The translations under genes were made by a program, and so were the position numbers. Below the pieces are notes generated by a model, which was not told the DNA's origin, did not search any database, and saw nothing but the letters and a program-made list of their open reading frames with translations. Below, piece after piece: positions 28,675 to 37,648 of a DNA stretch of 64,000 nt; the first letter of the stretch is position 1, and the number at the start of each line of letters is the position of its first letter. The stretch is from Nostoc sp. ATCC 53789 (GTDB lineage: Bacteria > Cyanobacteriota > Cyanobacteriia > Cyanobacteriales > Nostocaceae): assembly GCF_009873495.1 (NCBI RefSeq), contig NZ_CP046703.1, forward strand, positions 744,001 through 808,000. Reading direction: 5' to 3'.

Positions 28675-29112
28675 ATGCCTCTAGCAGTTGGTACGGATGC
28701 ACCTGCATTTACCGCCAAAGATACAAACGGCAACACAATCTCGTTATCTAATTTGAGGGGAAAGACAGTTGTTTTGTATTTTTACCCCAAAGATGACACG
28801 CCAGGCTGCACCAAACAAGCCTGTAGTTTTCGAGATGCCCAGGCTCAATATCAAGGTAAAGATATTGTAATCTTGGGAGTCAGTGCAGATGATGAAGTCT
28901 CCCATCAGGCATTCACCCAAAAATATAATTTGAATTTTCCTCTCTTGGCTGACAGCGACAAATCCCTCATCAAAGCTTTCGATGTGGATGGTGGTGGTTA
29001 TGCCAAGCGCGTCACCTACGTAATTGACCCCAACGGCAAAATTACCCATGTTGACACTAGCGTAAATACCACCACCCATGCTAGCGATGTTTTGGCTGTG
29101 CTTGGGCTGTAG
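28675..29112 (+). CDS. prxQ: Peroxiredoxin Q / BCP type
   Basis: This 145-residue thiol peroxidase reduces H2O2 and organic peroxides, recycled by thioredoxin. The active site is FYPKDDTPGCTKQACSFRD, with peroxidatic Cys45 and resolving Cys50 five residues later, as in PrxQ/BCP. The ribosome site AGGAAAGG precedes the ATG. A hairpin (29153-29176) just after the gene likely terminates it. Cyanobacteria carry several PrxQ genes; which one this is cannot be told. Confidence 0.93.
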   Translation: MPLAVGTDAPAFTAKDTNGNTISLSNLRGKTVVLYFYPKDDTPGCTKQACSFRDAQAQYQGKDIVILGVSADDEVSHQAFTQKYNLNFPLLADSDKSLIKAFDVDGGGYAKRVTYVIDPNGKITHVDTSVNTTTHASDVLAVLGL

Positions 29113-29152
29113 TTTTTTACCTGATAACTAAGGATTTTTTAAATAGTCTCAG

Positions 29153-29176
29153 CCCCGAGCCTCTAGAGGCTTGGGG
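29153..29176 (+). terminator. Hairpin terminator after prxQ
   Basis: CCCCGAGCCTCTAGAGGCTTGGGG forms a stem with one G-T-type mismatch, followed by TTCTTTG. It lies between convergent genes (prxQ ending 29112 and the minus-strand gene ending 29191), so it may serve both. Confidence 0.65.
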
Positions 29177-29190
29177 TTCTTTGCTTGAAT

Positions 29191-29589
29191 TCAGTTACCT
29201 GATTGTGGTGTAACCGATGGCGGCGTAGCTGATGGTAGTGTAAACGATGGCAAACTGGGACTTGCTTGCTGTTGTTCACCTCGAATTAGTTTTTGTTGCC
29301 TTGCTTTAAAGGCTGCTGCGGCTGAGTCTAGTTGTTCGTTCTGTTGGTCAGAATTCCAGTTGAGAGTCCCAAAATTTGCCCGATGAATCAGGTCAAACAT
29401 ATTGAAATTATCTGCGTTTGTCCGGGAAAATGGATCGGTATTTTGGTCTGTTGTACTATTACTGGGAAAAGCATCGGCTGGGCTGCTGACTTGAGCCGAA
29501 CTGGGTTGAGCCATGAGCAAGGAAGCAAAGCTAATGCCTGCCACGGTAGCGACAATGAGCCTAGGAATTTGTAAAAATGGTTTTTTCAT
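29191..29589 (-). CDS. Exported hypothetical protein
   Basis: The 132-residue product starts with a signal peptide (MKKPFLQIPR, hydrophobic core to about 28, cleavage likely after ...SSAQ). The mature part is Ser/Gln/Pro-rich with low complexity and no catalytic motif (FDLIHRANFGTLNWNSDQQ is the most ordered stretch). It ends in a Pro/Ser/Thr run. It is probably periplasmic. Function unknown. Confidence 0.6.
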   Translation of the reverse strand: MKKPFLQIPRLIVATVAGISFASLLMAQPSSAQVSSPADAFPSNSTTDQNTDPFSRTNADNFNMFDLIHRANFGTLNWNSDQQNEQLDSAAAAFKARQQKLIRGEQQQASPSLPSFTLPSATPPSVTPQSGN

Positions 29590-29625
29590 GGGATTTTGAC
29601 TCTAAAATTGCTCTATTTTATCTCT

Positions 29626-30516
29626 TTAAGCAAGAGTCCGCCGTAGTTGGGGTTGAATGCTCAGTAAGGCAACAACGGCAAAGCCAAACAATACCAGCAA
29701 TGCTCCCCCAAAGGTAACATCACCCCAAGGAGCCTGCATAACGACACTACTTAGTCCCCAACTACTGTGGAGATACAGATAGCGAATGGGTTCGATCGCA
29801 TAGCTAAGAGGATTCAGGGTAGCGATAACCTGTAACCACTGAGGCATAAACGATAGAGGAGCTAAAGCAGTACTAGCGAACAATAATGGTAGATTAGTGA
29901 CAAAAATCACTGCAATCAGTTCAATGTGTCCGGGTAGGGCGAAAGCTAAACCGAGGGAGATGGCTGTTACGCCTAAAGCTAATAAGAGGACAATGAGAGC
30001 GATCGCACTTAAACCGACTGCATCGGGTAGTCCAGCGCCCAAAAATGCCGCCGCCGCTACAATCACGGCTGCTTGCAGCAAACTTTGGCTGATGATAAAG
30101 ATTGCCGAAGCAAAGACAATGGAAAACCGTGATGCTAACGGTGCTACCAGCAAACGATTCAAAAAGCCGAACTCGCGGTCAAACATTACGGGTAAACCAG
30201 CATTCAGCGCCCCAGCAAAGGCTGTAAACACAATTATGCCGGCAGCTAAAAATTGTCCGTAATTTGTTGTTGTATTGCCAAATATACCCTTGGGAGCATT
30301 TTGGAACAAAGCACCAAAAAGTATCAGCCACATGACTGGCTGAATAATTCCGGCAACCAAAGATGAGGGACGGCGTTGCAACTGAATAAACAAGCGACGA
30401 GTTAAAGCCAACGTCTCTTGTACTAATTCACCGAAAAAGCTAGGTGCAGCATTAACATCTGCTGGTGGCGATGCTAGTGACTGCCAATTGATATCAGATT
30501 TAGGAGTAACGCTCAT
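29626..30516 (-). CDS. ABC-2 type transporter permease
   Basis: The membrane subunit of an export ABC transporter, with six hydrophobic helices between about residues 45 and 290. It shows the ABC-2 features FLNRLLVAPLASR and LNPLSYAIEPIRYL. The start at 30516 (MSVTPKSDINWQ) is preferred. An upstream start at 30591 would translate the low-complexity intergenic repeat (NPQSKIQNPKSK), common between cyanobacterial genes. It lies downstream of its ATPase gene (30643) on the same strand and the two should form one transporter. The substrate is unknown; the family includes drug and polysaccharide exporters. Confidence 0.88.
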   Translation of the reverse strand: MSVTPKSDINWQSLASPPADVNAAPSFFGELVQETLALTRRLFIQLQRRPSSLVAGIIQPVMWLILFGALFQNAPKGIFGNTTTNYGQFLAAGIIVFTAFAGALNAGLPVMFDREFGFLNRLLVAPLASRFSIVFASAIFIISQSLLQAAVIVAAAAFLGAGLPDAVGLSAIALIVLLLALGVTAISLGLAFALPGHIELIAVIFVTNLPLLFASTALAPLSFMPQWLQVIATLNPLSYAIEPIRYLYLHSSWGLSSVVMQAPWGDVTFGGALLVLFGFAVVALLSIQPQLRRTLA

Positions 30517-30571
30517 AGAAATTTTGGATTTTGGATTTTGAATTTTAGATTGGGGATTGGGATTAGGGGAG

Positions 30572-30618
30572 AGGTGACAGGTGACAGGCAATAATCTGTA
30601 CCCTGTAACCTGTCACCT
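30572..30618 (-). repeat. Inverted repeat in the ABC operon gap
   Basis: AGGTGACAGG (30572-30581) pairs with CCTGTCACCT (30609-30618) in the 126-bp gap between the ABC ATPase and permease genes. Tandem GGTGACA units are visible. It may stabilise or attenuate the transcript, or simply be an intergenic repeat. Confidence 0.5.
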
Positions 30619-30642
30619 ATTCCCTTCTTCACTCCCTATGCC

Positions 30643-31662
30643 CTATCTCATAAGCTGCTTTTTCTCAGCTTTGGGATCGCGAGTGGCAACGGCTGCCAGT
30701 TCTGCATCCATTAGGGTGCGTCCTGTAGCGGCGAGATAAACGTCATCGAGGCTGGGGCGAGATTGGGCAATACCAAATATGGGCAAGCCAGCAGTATTCA
30801 GCGCTTGCTGTATGTTAATGAGAACATCGTTTTGAGGTGTCACCACTAAGTTTAGGGAATTACCTTGAGCGCTGTTGATAATGACTTCTTGCACAAAGGG
30901 CAAAGGTTGCAAGAGGTTTTTCGCTTTTTCTGCTTCCTCGCTGGGGGAAAACTCTCGGATTCGCAAGGTGATGCGATCGCCCCCGACTTGATCTTTTAAT
31001 TGTGAAGGTGTCCCAGAGGCAATTACCACGCCCCGATCTATAATTGCCACGCGATCGGCTAAAGCGTCAATTTCTTCTAGGTAATGGCTGGTAATTACTA
31101 CCGTCGTCCCAGAGGCGCGTAATTTTCGCAGGAAATCCCATACTACAAAGCGGGTTTCTATATCAAGTCCTACAGTTGGCTCATCCAATACCAGAACATC
31201 TGGTGCATGGAGCAACCCAGCAGCCAAGTCTAGACGCTTGCGTAAACCGCCAGAATAGGTTCCTGTCTTTTTATTGGCGTATTCTTGCAAACCGAGTAAA
31301 TCTAATACTGTCTCAATGCGCTGTTTGGCTACTGCGCGTGGAAGGTGATAAAGTGCTGCTTGCAATTGCAGCAGTTCTTTTCCAGTTAGCACCTTATCTA
31401 TAGCTACTTCCTGAGCAACATAGCCTAGTCGTTGCCTTGCCACCCTCGGATTATCTAACACAGAGATGCCAGATACTTCGATTTTGCCAGCATCCGGTGT
31501 GGTCAGCGTACACAAGGCACGCAAGGTAGTAGTTTTCCCAGCACCGTTGGGGCCAAGTAAACCAAAGATTTCTCCCGGCTCTACCTGAAATGAAACATCC
31601 TGGACGGCAACCACTGTACCGTAACGTTTTTGCAGATTCTGAATTAAAACGGCGGGAGCCAT
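30643..31662 (-). CDS. ABC transporter ATP-binding protein (daunorubicin-resistance type)
   Basis: The ATPase subunit, about 339 residues from the start at 31662 (MAPAVLIQNLQKRYG). Translation from 31686 would add eight residues. Walker A is GLLGPNGAGKTT, the signature YSGGLRKRLDLA and Walker B VLVLDEPTVGLD; the H-loop His is in TSHYLEE. The C-terminal extension is of the DrrA/CcmA type. Its partner permease is 126 bp downstream. The gene is isolated from the decarboxylase further upstream on the same strand. Confidence 0.9.
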   Translation of the reverse strand: MAPAVLIQNLQKRYGTVVAVQDVSFQVEPGEIFGLLGPNGAGKTTTLRALCTLTTPDAGKIEVSGISVLDNPRVARQRLGYVAQEVAIDKVLTGKELLQLQAALYHLPRAVAKQRIETVLDLLGLQEYANKKTGTYSGGLRKRLDLAAGLLHAPDVLVLDEPTVGLDIETRFVVWDFLRKLRASGTTVVITSHYLEEIDALADRVAIIDRGVVIASGTPSQLKDQVGGDRITLRIREFSPSEEAEKAKNLLQPLPFVQEVIINSAQGNSLNLVVTPQNDVLINIQQALNTAGLPIFGIAQSRPSLDDVYLAATGRTLMDAELAAVATRDPKAEKKQLMR

Positions 31663-31849
31663 GACAGCTTTTCCCCAACTATACAAATCTCAATAAAGTC
31701 TATCCTTATTGTAGAAGGTAGGGAGCAAGGAAATAACAGATGAGCGAAAATCTCTAAACAAGTTCGCGTCATGCGCTATGCTGTCAAAAACTTCTGATTA
31801 TTTCAGAAAAGTTGCTTGATTGCGTTTGTGGCGAATTAACATTAGGACG

Positions 31850-33337
31850 TTATTTCACAACTTTCAAAGTTTTGAGGCTAGAGTCATTGCAACCACTGAT
31901 AAATCCCCCCATTGCTTGGATTTGTTGCAGGTAATCAAGGACGGGTTTGGTGATGATTTCTCCCGGCATTAACACAGGAATTCCTGGGGGATAGGGACAG
32001 ATAATTTCGGCACAGATGCGATCGCTTGTTTGTGCTAAAGGCAATGCTTCACTAACAGCAAAAAAGGCTTCACGGGGAGAAAAATGTAAAGTATATTCCT
32101 GTGTAGTTAAAAGATTTTGCCCATTAGGATTTGTAACAGTCAAGTTGGTTCGACGATATTCTTTAGCAAGAGTGGTAAAACCTTGCACTAATTGCTTGAT
32201 ATCGGCTGGAGTGTTGCCCAAACTAATGATAAAGGTGATATGTTGCAGTGAAGCGAATTCAGCAGTGACAGCAAATTTTTCATCTAGAATTTCATCTGCT
32301 TCAAATCCGGTTAAGCCTAAACCAGAAACAGTGACAGTTAAGCGTGTTTCGTCTAAAGCCACAAAGTCGGGAGATCCCCCCAACCCCCCTTGATAAGGGG
32401 GGCTAAGAATCTGTAAGACAGATAATCCAGGAATTTGACTGATTTTTGTTCTAGCTTCATTAGCAAGTTGCAGTGTGCGAGACATCAGTATTTTGCCGTG
32501 GAGTGCCATTTGCTGACGTGCTGCATCTAAAGAAGCTAAAAGTAAATAACTAGGACTGGTAGATTGTACAAGTTGTAAAGCTTTATTGATGCGATCGCAA
32601 TCTATCCTATTACCTTGGATATGCAGCATTGATGCCTGTGTCATTGCACCAAGTACTTTATGGATGGATTGTACAGTTAAATCTGCACCTGCGGCTAAAG
32701 CTGGAGTGGGTAATTTGGGATGAAAGGCAAAGTGTGCGCCGTGTGCCTCATCTACGAGTAAAGGAATATTGTATTGATGTGTAATATTGGCGATCGCACT
32801 CAAATTTCCACAAACGCCGTAATATGTTGGATAAACTGTCAAAACTGCTTTAGCATCGGGATGTTGTTGGAGTGCAGATTCTACAGCATTGGGCGTGATG
32901 CTGTGGGCAATATCTAAAACTGGGTCGTATTCAGGATTGAGAAAAATTGGTATTGCACCAGAGAGAATTAAACCAGCGATCGCAGAAGAATGCACGTTGC
33001 GAGGCAAAATGATTTTATCGCCTGTACCACAGGTAGCGAGAATTGCTGCTTCAATCCCACAGGTAGAACCGTTGACAAGAAACCATGTTTGCGAAGCGCC
33101 AAAAGCTTGTGCTGCTAGTTGTTGCGCTGCTTGAATAACGCCTTGGGGTGCAAAGAGATTATCTAAATCTGCTAATTCGGTTAAATCAGCGCGAAATACA
33201 GCCTTACCAAGTAAATCAGCCAAGGGTTGAGAAATTCCCTTACCTAGTTTATGTCCTGGGGTGTAAAAAGGTGCATGAGGTCTTGCTGCATTGGCTTTTA
33301 ACGCATCTAATAATGGTGTTTGGTTTTGATTGAGCAT
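31850..33337 (-). CDS. Orn/Lys/Arg decarboxylase family PLP enzyme
   Basis: This is a fold-type I PLP enzyme of about 495 residues, probably an amino-acid decarboxylase making a polyamine precursor. DEAHGAH (196-202) and the PLP lysine in SIHKVLGAM (Lys227) mark the active site, with FYTPGHK at the N-terminus. The start at 33337 (MLNQNQTPLL) is chosen; the longer frame adds a cysteine-rich leader unlike the family. Residues about 311-323 (SPPYQGGLGGSP) are encoded by a palindromic intergenic-type repeat and look like an insertion. Arginine versus lysine specificity cannot be decided here. Confidence 0.85.
   Translation of the reverse strand: MLNQNQTPLLDALKANAARPHAPFYTPGHKLGKGISQPLADLLGKAVFRADLTELADLDNLFAPQGVIQAAQQLAAQAFGASQTWFLVNGSTCGIEAAILATCGTGDKIILPRNVHSSAIAGLILSGAIPIFLNPEYDPVLDIAHSITPNAVESALQQHPDAKAVLTVYPTYYGVCGNLSAIANITHQYNIPLLVDEAHGAHFAFHPKLPTPALAAGADLTVQSIHKVLGAMTQASMLHIQGNRIDCDRINKALQLVQSTSPSYLLLASLDAARQQMALHGKILMSRTLQLANEARTKISQIPGLSVLQILSPPYQGGLGGSPDFVALDETRLTVTVSGLGLTGFEADEILDEKFAVTAEFASLQHITFIISLGNTPADIKQLVQGFTTLAKEYRRTNLTVTNPNGQNLLTTQEYTLHFSPREAFFAVSEALPLAQTSDRICAEIICPYPPGIPVLMPGEIITKPVLDYLQQIQAMGGFISGCNDSSLKTLKVVK
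32371..32404. repeat. Palindromic repeat inserted in frame within the decarboxylase gene
   Basis: The plus strand reads GGAGATCCCCCCAACCCCCC then TTGATAAGGGGGGCT, a C-run/G-run hairpin. A related unit (TTTTTAAGGGGGTTGGGGGA) lies at 33744-33763. In the decarboxylase it adds about 12 residues (SPPYQGGLGGSP) without breaking the frame. Confidence 0.75.
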
Positions 33338-33536
33338 TTTGGAGACACAAACCGCAAGGACACAAAGGAAACAGCACAATATTCAAGTAGAGTTTAATCT
33401 TATATAGAAATCCGCTTTGATTTTTAAACTTACTTGCGTGGGAAGGCAAGAGGCAATAGGCAATAGGAAAGAAGGCTTTTTGAGTTGTACGAGGTTTTTC
33501 AAAAATCAAATATGAGTTTTAGCCCCCTTTTTAAGG

Positions 33537-33742
33537 CAGGGCTGTTTCATTCGATCTCTTAGGGATTTTGTCAAGAGTATGAGTCAGAAATTTGCTTGAG
33601 TGGGAAAAAGAAAAACTACCACTTCAACCAGCAAATTTAAGTGCGAATACCATTTTCTTGCCCAATCAGATTTTTTAGTCACTTGGTTTTTTTACTTGAA
33701 ACGCTTGTAAATCAGCGCCTTTTAGGGAATGAAACAGCCCTG
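33537..33742. mobile_element. 206-bp MITE-like element with 16-bp inverted ends and 10-bp target duplication
   Basis: The ends are CAGGGCTGTTTCATTC (33537-33552) and its exact inverse GAATGAAACAGCCCTG (33727-33742). The element is flanked by the perfect 10-bp direct repeat CTTTTTAAGG (33527-33536 and 33743-33752). Removing element and one duplication restores a C-run/G-run intergenic repeat of the kind at 32371-32404. No coding sequence is inside. It must be mobilised by a transposase encoded elsewhere. Confidence 0.88.
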
Positions 33743-33833
33743 CTTTTTAAGGGGGTTGGGGGATCTCTTCTGCGTAAGTCCTAAGAATGTTATGCTTGCG
33801 TTGAAATCCGTAATGTTTTGTGTGGCTGACTAG

Positions 33834-34541
33834 ATGAGACCTTATCATCAAATCCCAATTTTCGAGTCTGGTGAACCGCTAATTGAGATTCCTTTAGAAT
33901 TGTTTGCGGTGGAATCTCCTCATCCTTATGAAAAATTAGGTGCGCCCTATGGCGAACACTCTCCTTATTATCTTCGTCAAAGCGTTATTAAAAATTTGAG
34001 GCAAGCGCAAAATTATCTTGAAGTGTTGCATCCTAACTGGCGGATTCAAATCTTTGATGCTTATCGCCCGATCTCAGTTCAGCAGTTTATGGTAGATTAC
34101 AGCTTCACTCAAGCAGTGCAGGATAGGGGATTAACTAACGTGGAGTTATCCCCAAACCAACGTCAAGAAGTTTGGGAAGCGGTTTATGCAATTTGGGCTG
34201 CACCAAGTTTGGATGAAAAAACTCCGCCTCCTCACAGTACAGGTGCGGCGGTGGATGTGACTTTAGTAGATGATATTGGGCAAATAGTAAATATGGGTTC
34301 GCCGATTGATGAAATGTCACAGCGATCGCATCCCGATTATTATGCCAATAATGACAACCCAGAAGCACAAAAGTATCATGCTTACCGCCAGCTATTGCAA
34401 GATGTAATGTTAAAAGCAGGGTTTCAACGCAATCCCAGAGAGTGGTGGCATTTTTCTGTTGGCGATCAAATGTGGGCTTGGCTGAATAATCAATCCAATC
34501 CAGCCAATCCTGTCACAGCACGTTATGGCCGTATTGCATAG
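33834..34541 (+). CDS. VanX-like D-alanyl-D-alanine dipeptidase (peptidase M15)
   Basis: This 235-residue zinc peptidase probably cleaves D-Ala-D-Ala, linking it to peptidoglycan turnover rather than resistance. Zinc ligands are visible: HSTGAAVD (His134, Asp141) and EWWHFS (Glu203 as base, His206). The N-terminal part has DAYRPISVQQ, the conserved substrate arginine region. No van resistance genes adjoin. No signal peptide is seen, so the enzyme would be cytoplasmic, as VanX is. The gene starts 92 bp after the 206-bp MITE-like element. Confidence 0.88.
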   Translation: MRPYHQIPIFESGEPLIEIPLELFAVESPHPYEKLGAPYGEHSPYYLRQSVIKNLRQAQNYLEVLHPNWRIQIFDAYRPISVQQFMVDYSFTQAVQDRGLTNVELSPNQRQEVWEAVYAIWAAPSLDEKTPPPHSTGAAVDVTLVDDIGQIVNMGSPIDEMSQRSHPDYYANNDNPEAQKYHAYRQLLQDVMLKAGFQRNPREWWHFSVGDQMWAWLNNQSNPANPVTARYGRIA

Positions 34542-34768
34542 ATGTGTTATCACAAAAGAATTCAGGAGTCAGAATTCAGAATACCCTTTCAGGGAAGCAA
34601 GCTACAGAATTGAATCGGAGTCTGACTGGCGGACTTACTCACATCTAACGCTGAATAAATGGTGAAACTAAATACTAAATCTTTCTTGCGGAATCCATAA
34701 GCAATAAATAAGCGTTCATCCCACACTTTCTTCTTCTGACTACTGAATTAAGACTACTGAATACTTCT

Positions 34769-35242
34769 TCAAGCATCTTGAGGATTTAACTCTTTTAACT
34801 CGTCGGTGGTGTAAGTACCAATGGGAGTCCAAATTAAATAGGGAAGGAGTAACAGTGCCGCCATTAGAGAAATCGGCAAAACGCAAATTGCGAGGACAAC
34901 GCCTGAAATCAAACCAACTAGCCCAAGAATTTCCCCAGCTTTGAGACTGCGAAACCTCAGCATTATAGGTATGTAGGCAACGGTGATAATTTCCACCAAA
35001 AGGTACAAAGCCATTATTAACCAAGTAATTGGGCTTCCGGGATTTTTTTCCCAGACAATATAAGCTGAAGCTGCACCGCAAATAAAAATCACAGTCCAGA
35101 TGAGTGGAATCAGTGGTTCAAAAACTAGCCAGCGAGGGCGACTTAACAGTGCAAACCATTTAACATCACGTGGCGTAATCAAGAAACTACCAAGGGCGAT
35201 GAAAAAAGTTACAGCCCCAATTATTAGCCAAGATGGAATCAT
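34769..35242 (-). CDS. TspO/MBR family membrane protein (first of a tandem pair)
   Basis: A membrane protein with five helices, about 157 residues from the start at 35242 (MIPSWLIIGAVTF). A longer frame to 35272 has a less likely N-terminus. TspO proteins bind tetrapyrroles or porphyrins and are linked to stress and pigment regulation. Motifs include PRWLVFEPLIPLIWTVIFI and WEKNPGSP. The neighbour at 35333-35806 is a close paralogue on the same strand, so the pair arose by tandem duplication. Confidence 0.88.
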   Translation of the reverse strand: MIPSWLIIGAVTFFIALGSFLITPRDVKWFALLSRPRWLVFEPLIPLIWTVIFICGAASAYIVWEKNPGSPITWLIMALYLLVEIITVAYIPIMLRFRSLKAGEILGLVGLISGVVLAICVLPISLMAALLLLPYLIWTPIGTYTTDELKELNPQDA

Positions 35243-35332
35243 AATGACCTCAAGCTTTGTGTATTTTGTCAAGTTATATACTGCAAGTTTGACAATTTAG
35301 GGCATAGCTTTAATCATTCGTTGGTGCGAATT

Positions 35333-35806
35333 TTAGGCATCTTGAGGATTGAGACTGATCATCTGCCAAGTGGTATAAGTACCAATGGGACTCCACAGCA
35401 AATAAGGAACTAGTAGCAATGCTGCCCAACCAGAAATACCTAAGATCGCAAGTATCAATAAAGCACTAATGATAAAACCTGTGCCTCCAAGAACTGTACC
35501 CACTTTCAGACTGCGAAGCCTAAACATTACAGGCGTATAAGCGATAGTAATTATTTCTAACAGCAGATATAAACCCATGATTAACCAGGTTGAGGTGCTT
35601 CCTGGATCTTTTTCCCAGATAATATAAGCCGACCAAGCACCGCAAATAAATATTACAGTCCAGATAATTGGAATCGCGCCCTCAAAAGTTAGCCATCTTG
35701 GTCGTTGTAAGCGCTTGAACCATTGGCGATCGCTAGGCGTAATCACGTTAGCGGCTAAAGCAACCAAGAAAGCCACGCCCCCAATCACCATCCAAGATTT
35801 AATCAT
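35333..35806 (-). CDS. TspO/MBR family membrane protein (second of a tandem pair)
   Basis: The 157-residue paralogue has the same plan: RPRWLTFEGAIPIIWTVIFI, YIIWEKDPGST and C-terminal PIGTYTTWQMISLNPQDA. Both copies end in (L)NPQDA, showing shared ancestry over the full length. The ligand is presumably a tetrapyrrole by family knowledge. It lies upstream of the first copy on the same strand, with 90 bp between them. Confidence 0.88.
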   Translation of the reverse strand: MIKSWMVIGGVAFLVALAANVITPSDRQWFKRLQRPRWLTFEGAIPIIWTVIFICGAWSAYIIWEKDPGSTSTWLIMGLYLLLEIITIAYTPVMFRLRSLKVGTVLGGTGFIISALLILAILGISGWAALLLVPYLLWSPIGTYTTWQMISLNPQDA

Positions 35807-36056
35807 GCCCGTTAGTCCTTTAAAAGCGCTATCTATCGCTTAATATCACTCTTTATAGTGTAATTTTGTCAATTTAATTGCTAATTATTCATCGTCCCTG
35901 AGTTTGAAACCTTGACATCGTTTGGCAGGACTTTAAATTATAAGCATTACGAAGAGGCAGAAGGGAAAGAGGTAATTTTTCTCCCCCTTGGTCCCCAATA
36001 CTGCTCGGGTAAAGCATTTTTAACTCGGAATCGGGTTTGGGGAAAAGGTTAAAGGG

Positions 36057-36212
36057 CAATACGGTTCAGTTAAGGCTAAAACTCTGTTACCAAAGTCGTT
36101 TTTTTAACGAACCGCCTTCTCTACGAGAGGCTTCCGCCAACGCGCAGCGTCTCGTAGAGAAGGCGCAGAGAACGCAGAGAGAAGAAAGAGATGGTTAACT
36201 GAACTGTATTGG
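36057..36212. mobile_element. 156-bp MITE-like element, copy 1 of 2
   Basis: It begins CAATACGGTTCAGTTAA and ends TTAACTGAACTGTATTGG, inverted ends with one mismatch. It is flanked by the 9-bp direct repeat GTTAAAGGG (36048-36056 and 36213-36221). Copy 2 at 37649-37804 appears to differ at a single base. Inside is a small-dispersed-repeat hairpin, GCCTTCTCTACGAG...CTCGTAGAGAAGGC (about 36114-36166). No gene is carried. Confidence 0.88.
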
Positions 36213-36400
36213 GTTAAAGGGTAAGGGTTAAGGGTTTTTTCTTTCCCTTTTCCCTTTCCCCTTTCCCCTTTTCCCCTTAACCGAGAAGTATTGGGCCCCT
36301 GCCTTATTTATTCCCCAGGATGTTGTGATTATGTCTAAAGATGGGGGTATGGCGCGAACTGGGGCAATATTCTTGGCAGTAGGAAATTAAGGTAATTTTT

Positions 36401-36970
36401 ATGCAAACAGAATCAGAAGTGCGATCGCTACCAGCAGAAACTAGAGGAATTGGTAATACTATTCGCCTTACAGGTTGGATTTCTTTCTGGCTGCAATTGG
36501 CAATTGGAGTGGTTTCTGTCTTAGCTTTGTTGTTTGCCTTGACTGGTCGTGAATTTGTTCAGCAACAGAATGCTGGTCTTGGAATTGGTATATTTTGGGC
36601 TGTCTGCGGAATTGTACTATTGTTATTCAGTCTCTATTGGAACTTTCGTTACACCCGCATAGGCAAAGCTTTAGAAAATTCCAATCCAGCTTTGCATCCC
36701 ACTAAGCCAAATACAACTAAAATCCTCCGACTGGGGATAATTGTGGGTTTAGTAGGAATATTATTAACTCTCTTAGGTGCTGGTTCAACCGTGTTCGTGC
36801 TAGTAGCAAAATCTATATCCCAACCTCCAGGAGTGGCAATCACCAACCCCTATAACATTATTCGACCGATGGATGTTTTTGTAGTTGTGGCAGACATCAC
36901 TGGGATTGCTGCTCACTTTGTGGGTACTGTTGCTTCATTATGGTTGCTTGAACGAGTGCATCAACATTAG
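36401..36970 (+). CDS. DUF3611 family membrane protein
   Basis: This 189-residue protein has four hydrophobic helices (about 22-45, 58-78, 105-135 and 155-180). The stretches FRYTRIGKALE and RPMDVFVVVADITGIAAHF match the DUF3611 family of cyanobacteria and plants (plastid-targeted in plants). Function is unknown. A MITE-like element ends 189 bp upstream. Confidence 0.8.
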   Translation: MQTESEVRSLPAETRGIGNTIRLTGWISFWLQLAIGVVSVLALLFALTGREFVQQQNAGLGIGIFWAVCGIVLLLFSLYWNFRYTRIGKALENSNPALHPTKPNTTKILRLGIIVGLVGILLTLLGAGSTVFVLVAKSISQPPGVAITNPYNIIRPMDVFVVVADITGIAAHFVGTVASLWLLERVHQH

Positions 36971-37145
36971 TACCGCTATAATTCGTCAGATGAGTCTTTG
37001 ATACTCGTGAACGAGTCTTTGAATTCCATGAGCCTTGAACCCAAAAATGATAAGTTTAGACTGACTTATCCCATGTCTTTAGGTTAGTTCTAATTATTCT
37101 AATTTTTACCTAAAGATTCAGCTTCAAGGCAGTTTCTTGTAACTT

Positions 37146-37451
37146 ATGACAGTTACTTTAAATCATCCTAATGGGTCAAAGTATATATACTTAATAACTG
37201 AGGTTCAAAGCATGGACTCAACAGGTAAGGTTCAAACTGTGGACATGTCCTGGTCTCTTCCACTGCCGTTGAAAGAGTATGCAATGAGCCGAGTAACTGT
37301 CTACTTTTATAGCGACAGATGGGTTCCAATTAAATATTGTTCTTTGGAAAAGGCAATTTTGCTTCACCAGAAGGCAAACTTAGAAGGCAAGGAAATTTTA
37401 TTATTTCCTACTAATCTAGACCCCAATCAATTCTCAAACTCTTTTAACTAA
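37146..37451 (+). CDS. Hypothetical protein, unknown family
   Basis: This 101-residue soluble protein begins MTVTLNHPNGSKYIYLITEV. It contains DMSWSLPLPLKEYAMSRVTV and ends FPTNLDPNQFSNSFN. No signal peptide or membrane helix. It was not recognised. It is probably real, given a plausible start and a following hairpin terminator. It lies between the two copies of the 156-bp MITE-like element, downstream of the DUF3611 gene. Confidence 0.5.
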   Translation: MTVTLNHPNGSKYIYLITEVQSMDSTGKVQTVDMSWSLPLPLKEYAMSRVTVYFYSDRWVPIKYCSLEKAILLHQKANLEGKEILLFPTNLDPNQFSNSFN

Positions 37452-37506
37452 AATGCATTGAGGTAGACTATTTTTCAAAAATTTTGGCAACAAATGAATC
37501 GGCTAG

Positions 37507-37530
37507 AAAGGCGTACTTATGTACGCCTTT
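37507..37530 (+). terminator. Hairpin terminator
   Basis: AAAGGCGTAC and GTACGCCTTT pair perfectly across a TTAT loop, followed by ACTTG. It lies 56 bp downstream of the 37146-37451 gene and is a reasonable intrinsic terminator in either direction. Confidence 0.6.
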
Positions 37531-37648
37531 ACTTGTAAATGGGATTAAAAGTCGGGCAGACTTGAAAGCCAAAGATGCGTAAGTCCCGATCAAGTCTTAA
37601 CTCAAGTGTATTGTGCTACGGGCTGCGTAGAGAATGATAATTTGCTGG

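Noticed and set aside
29878..30262. Plus-strand frame inside the ABC permease gene.
   Set aside because: Antisense shadow; the minus-strand frame has clear membrane helices and ABC-2 motifs.
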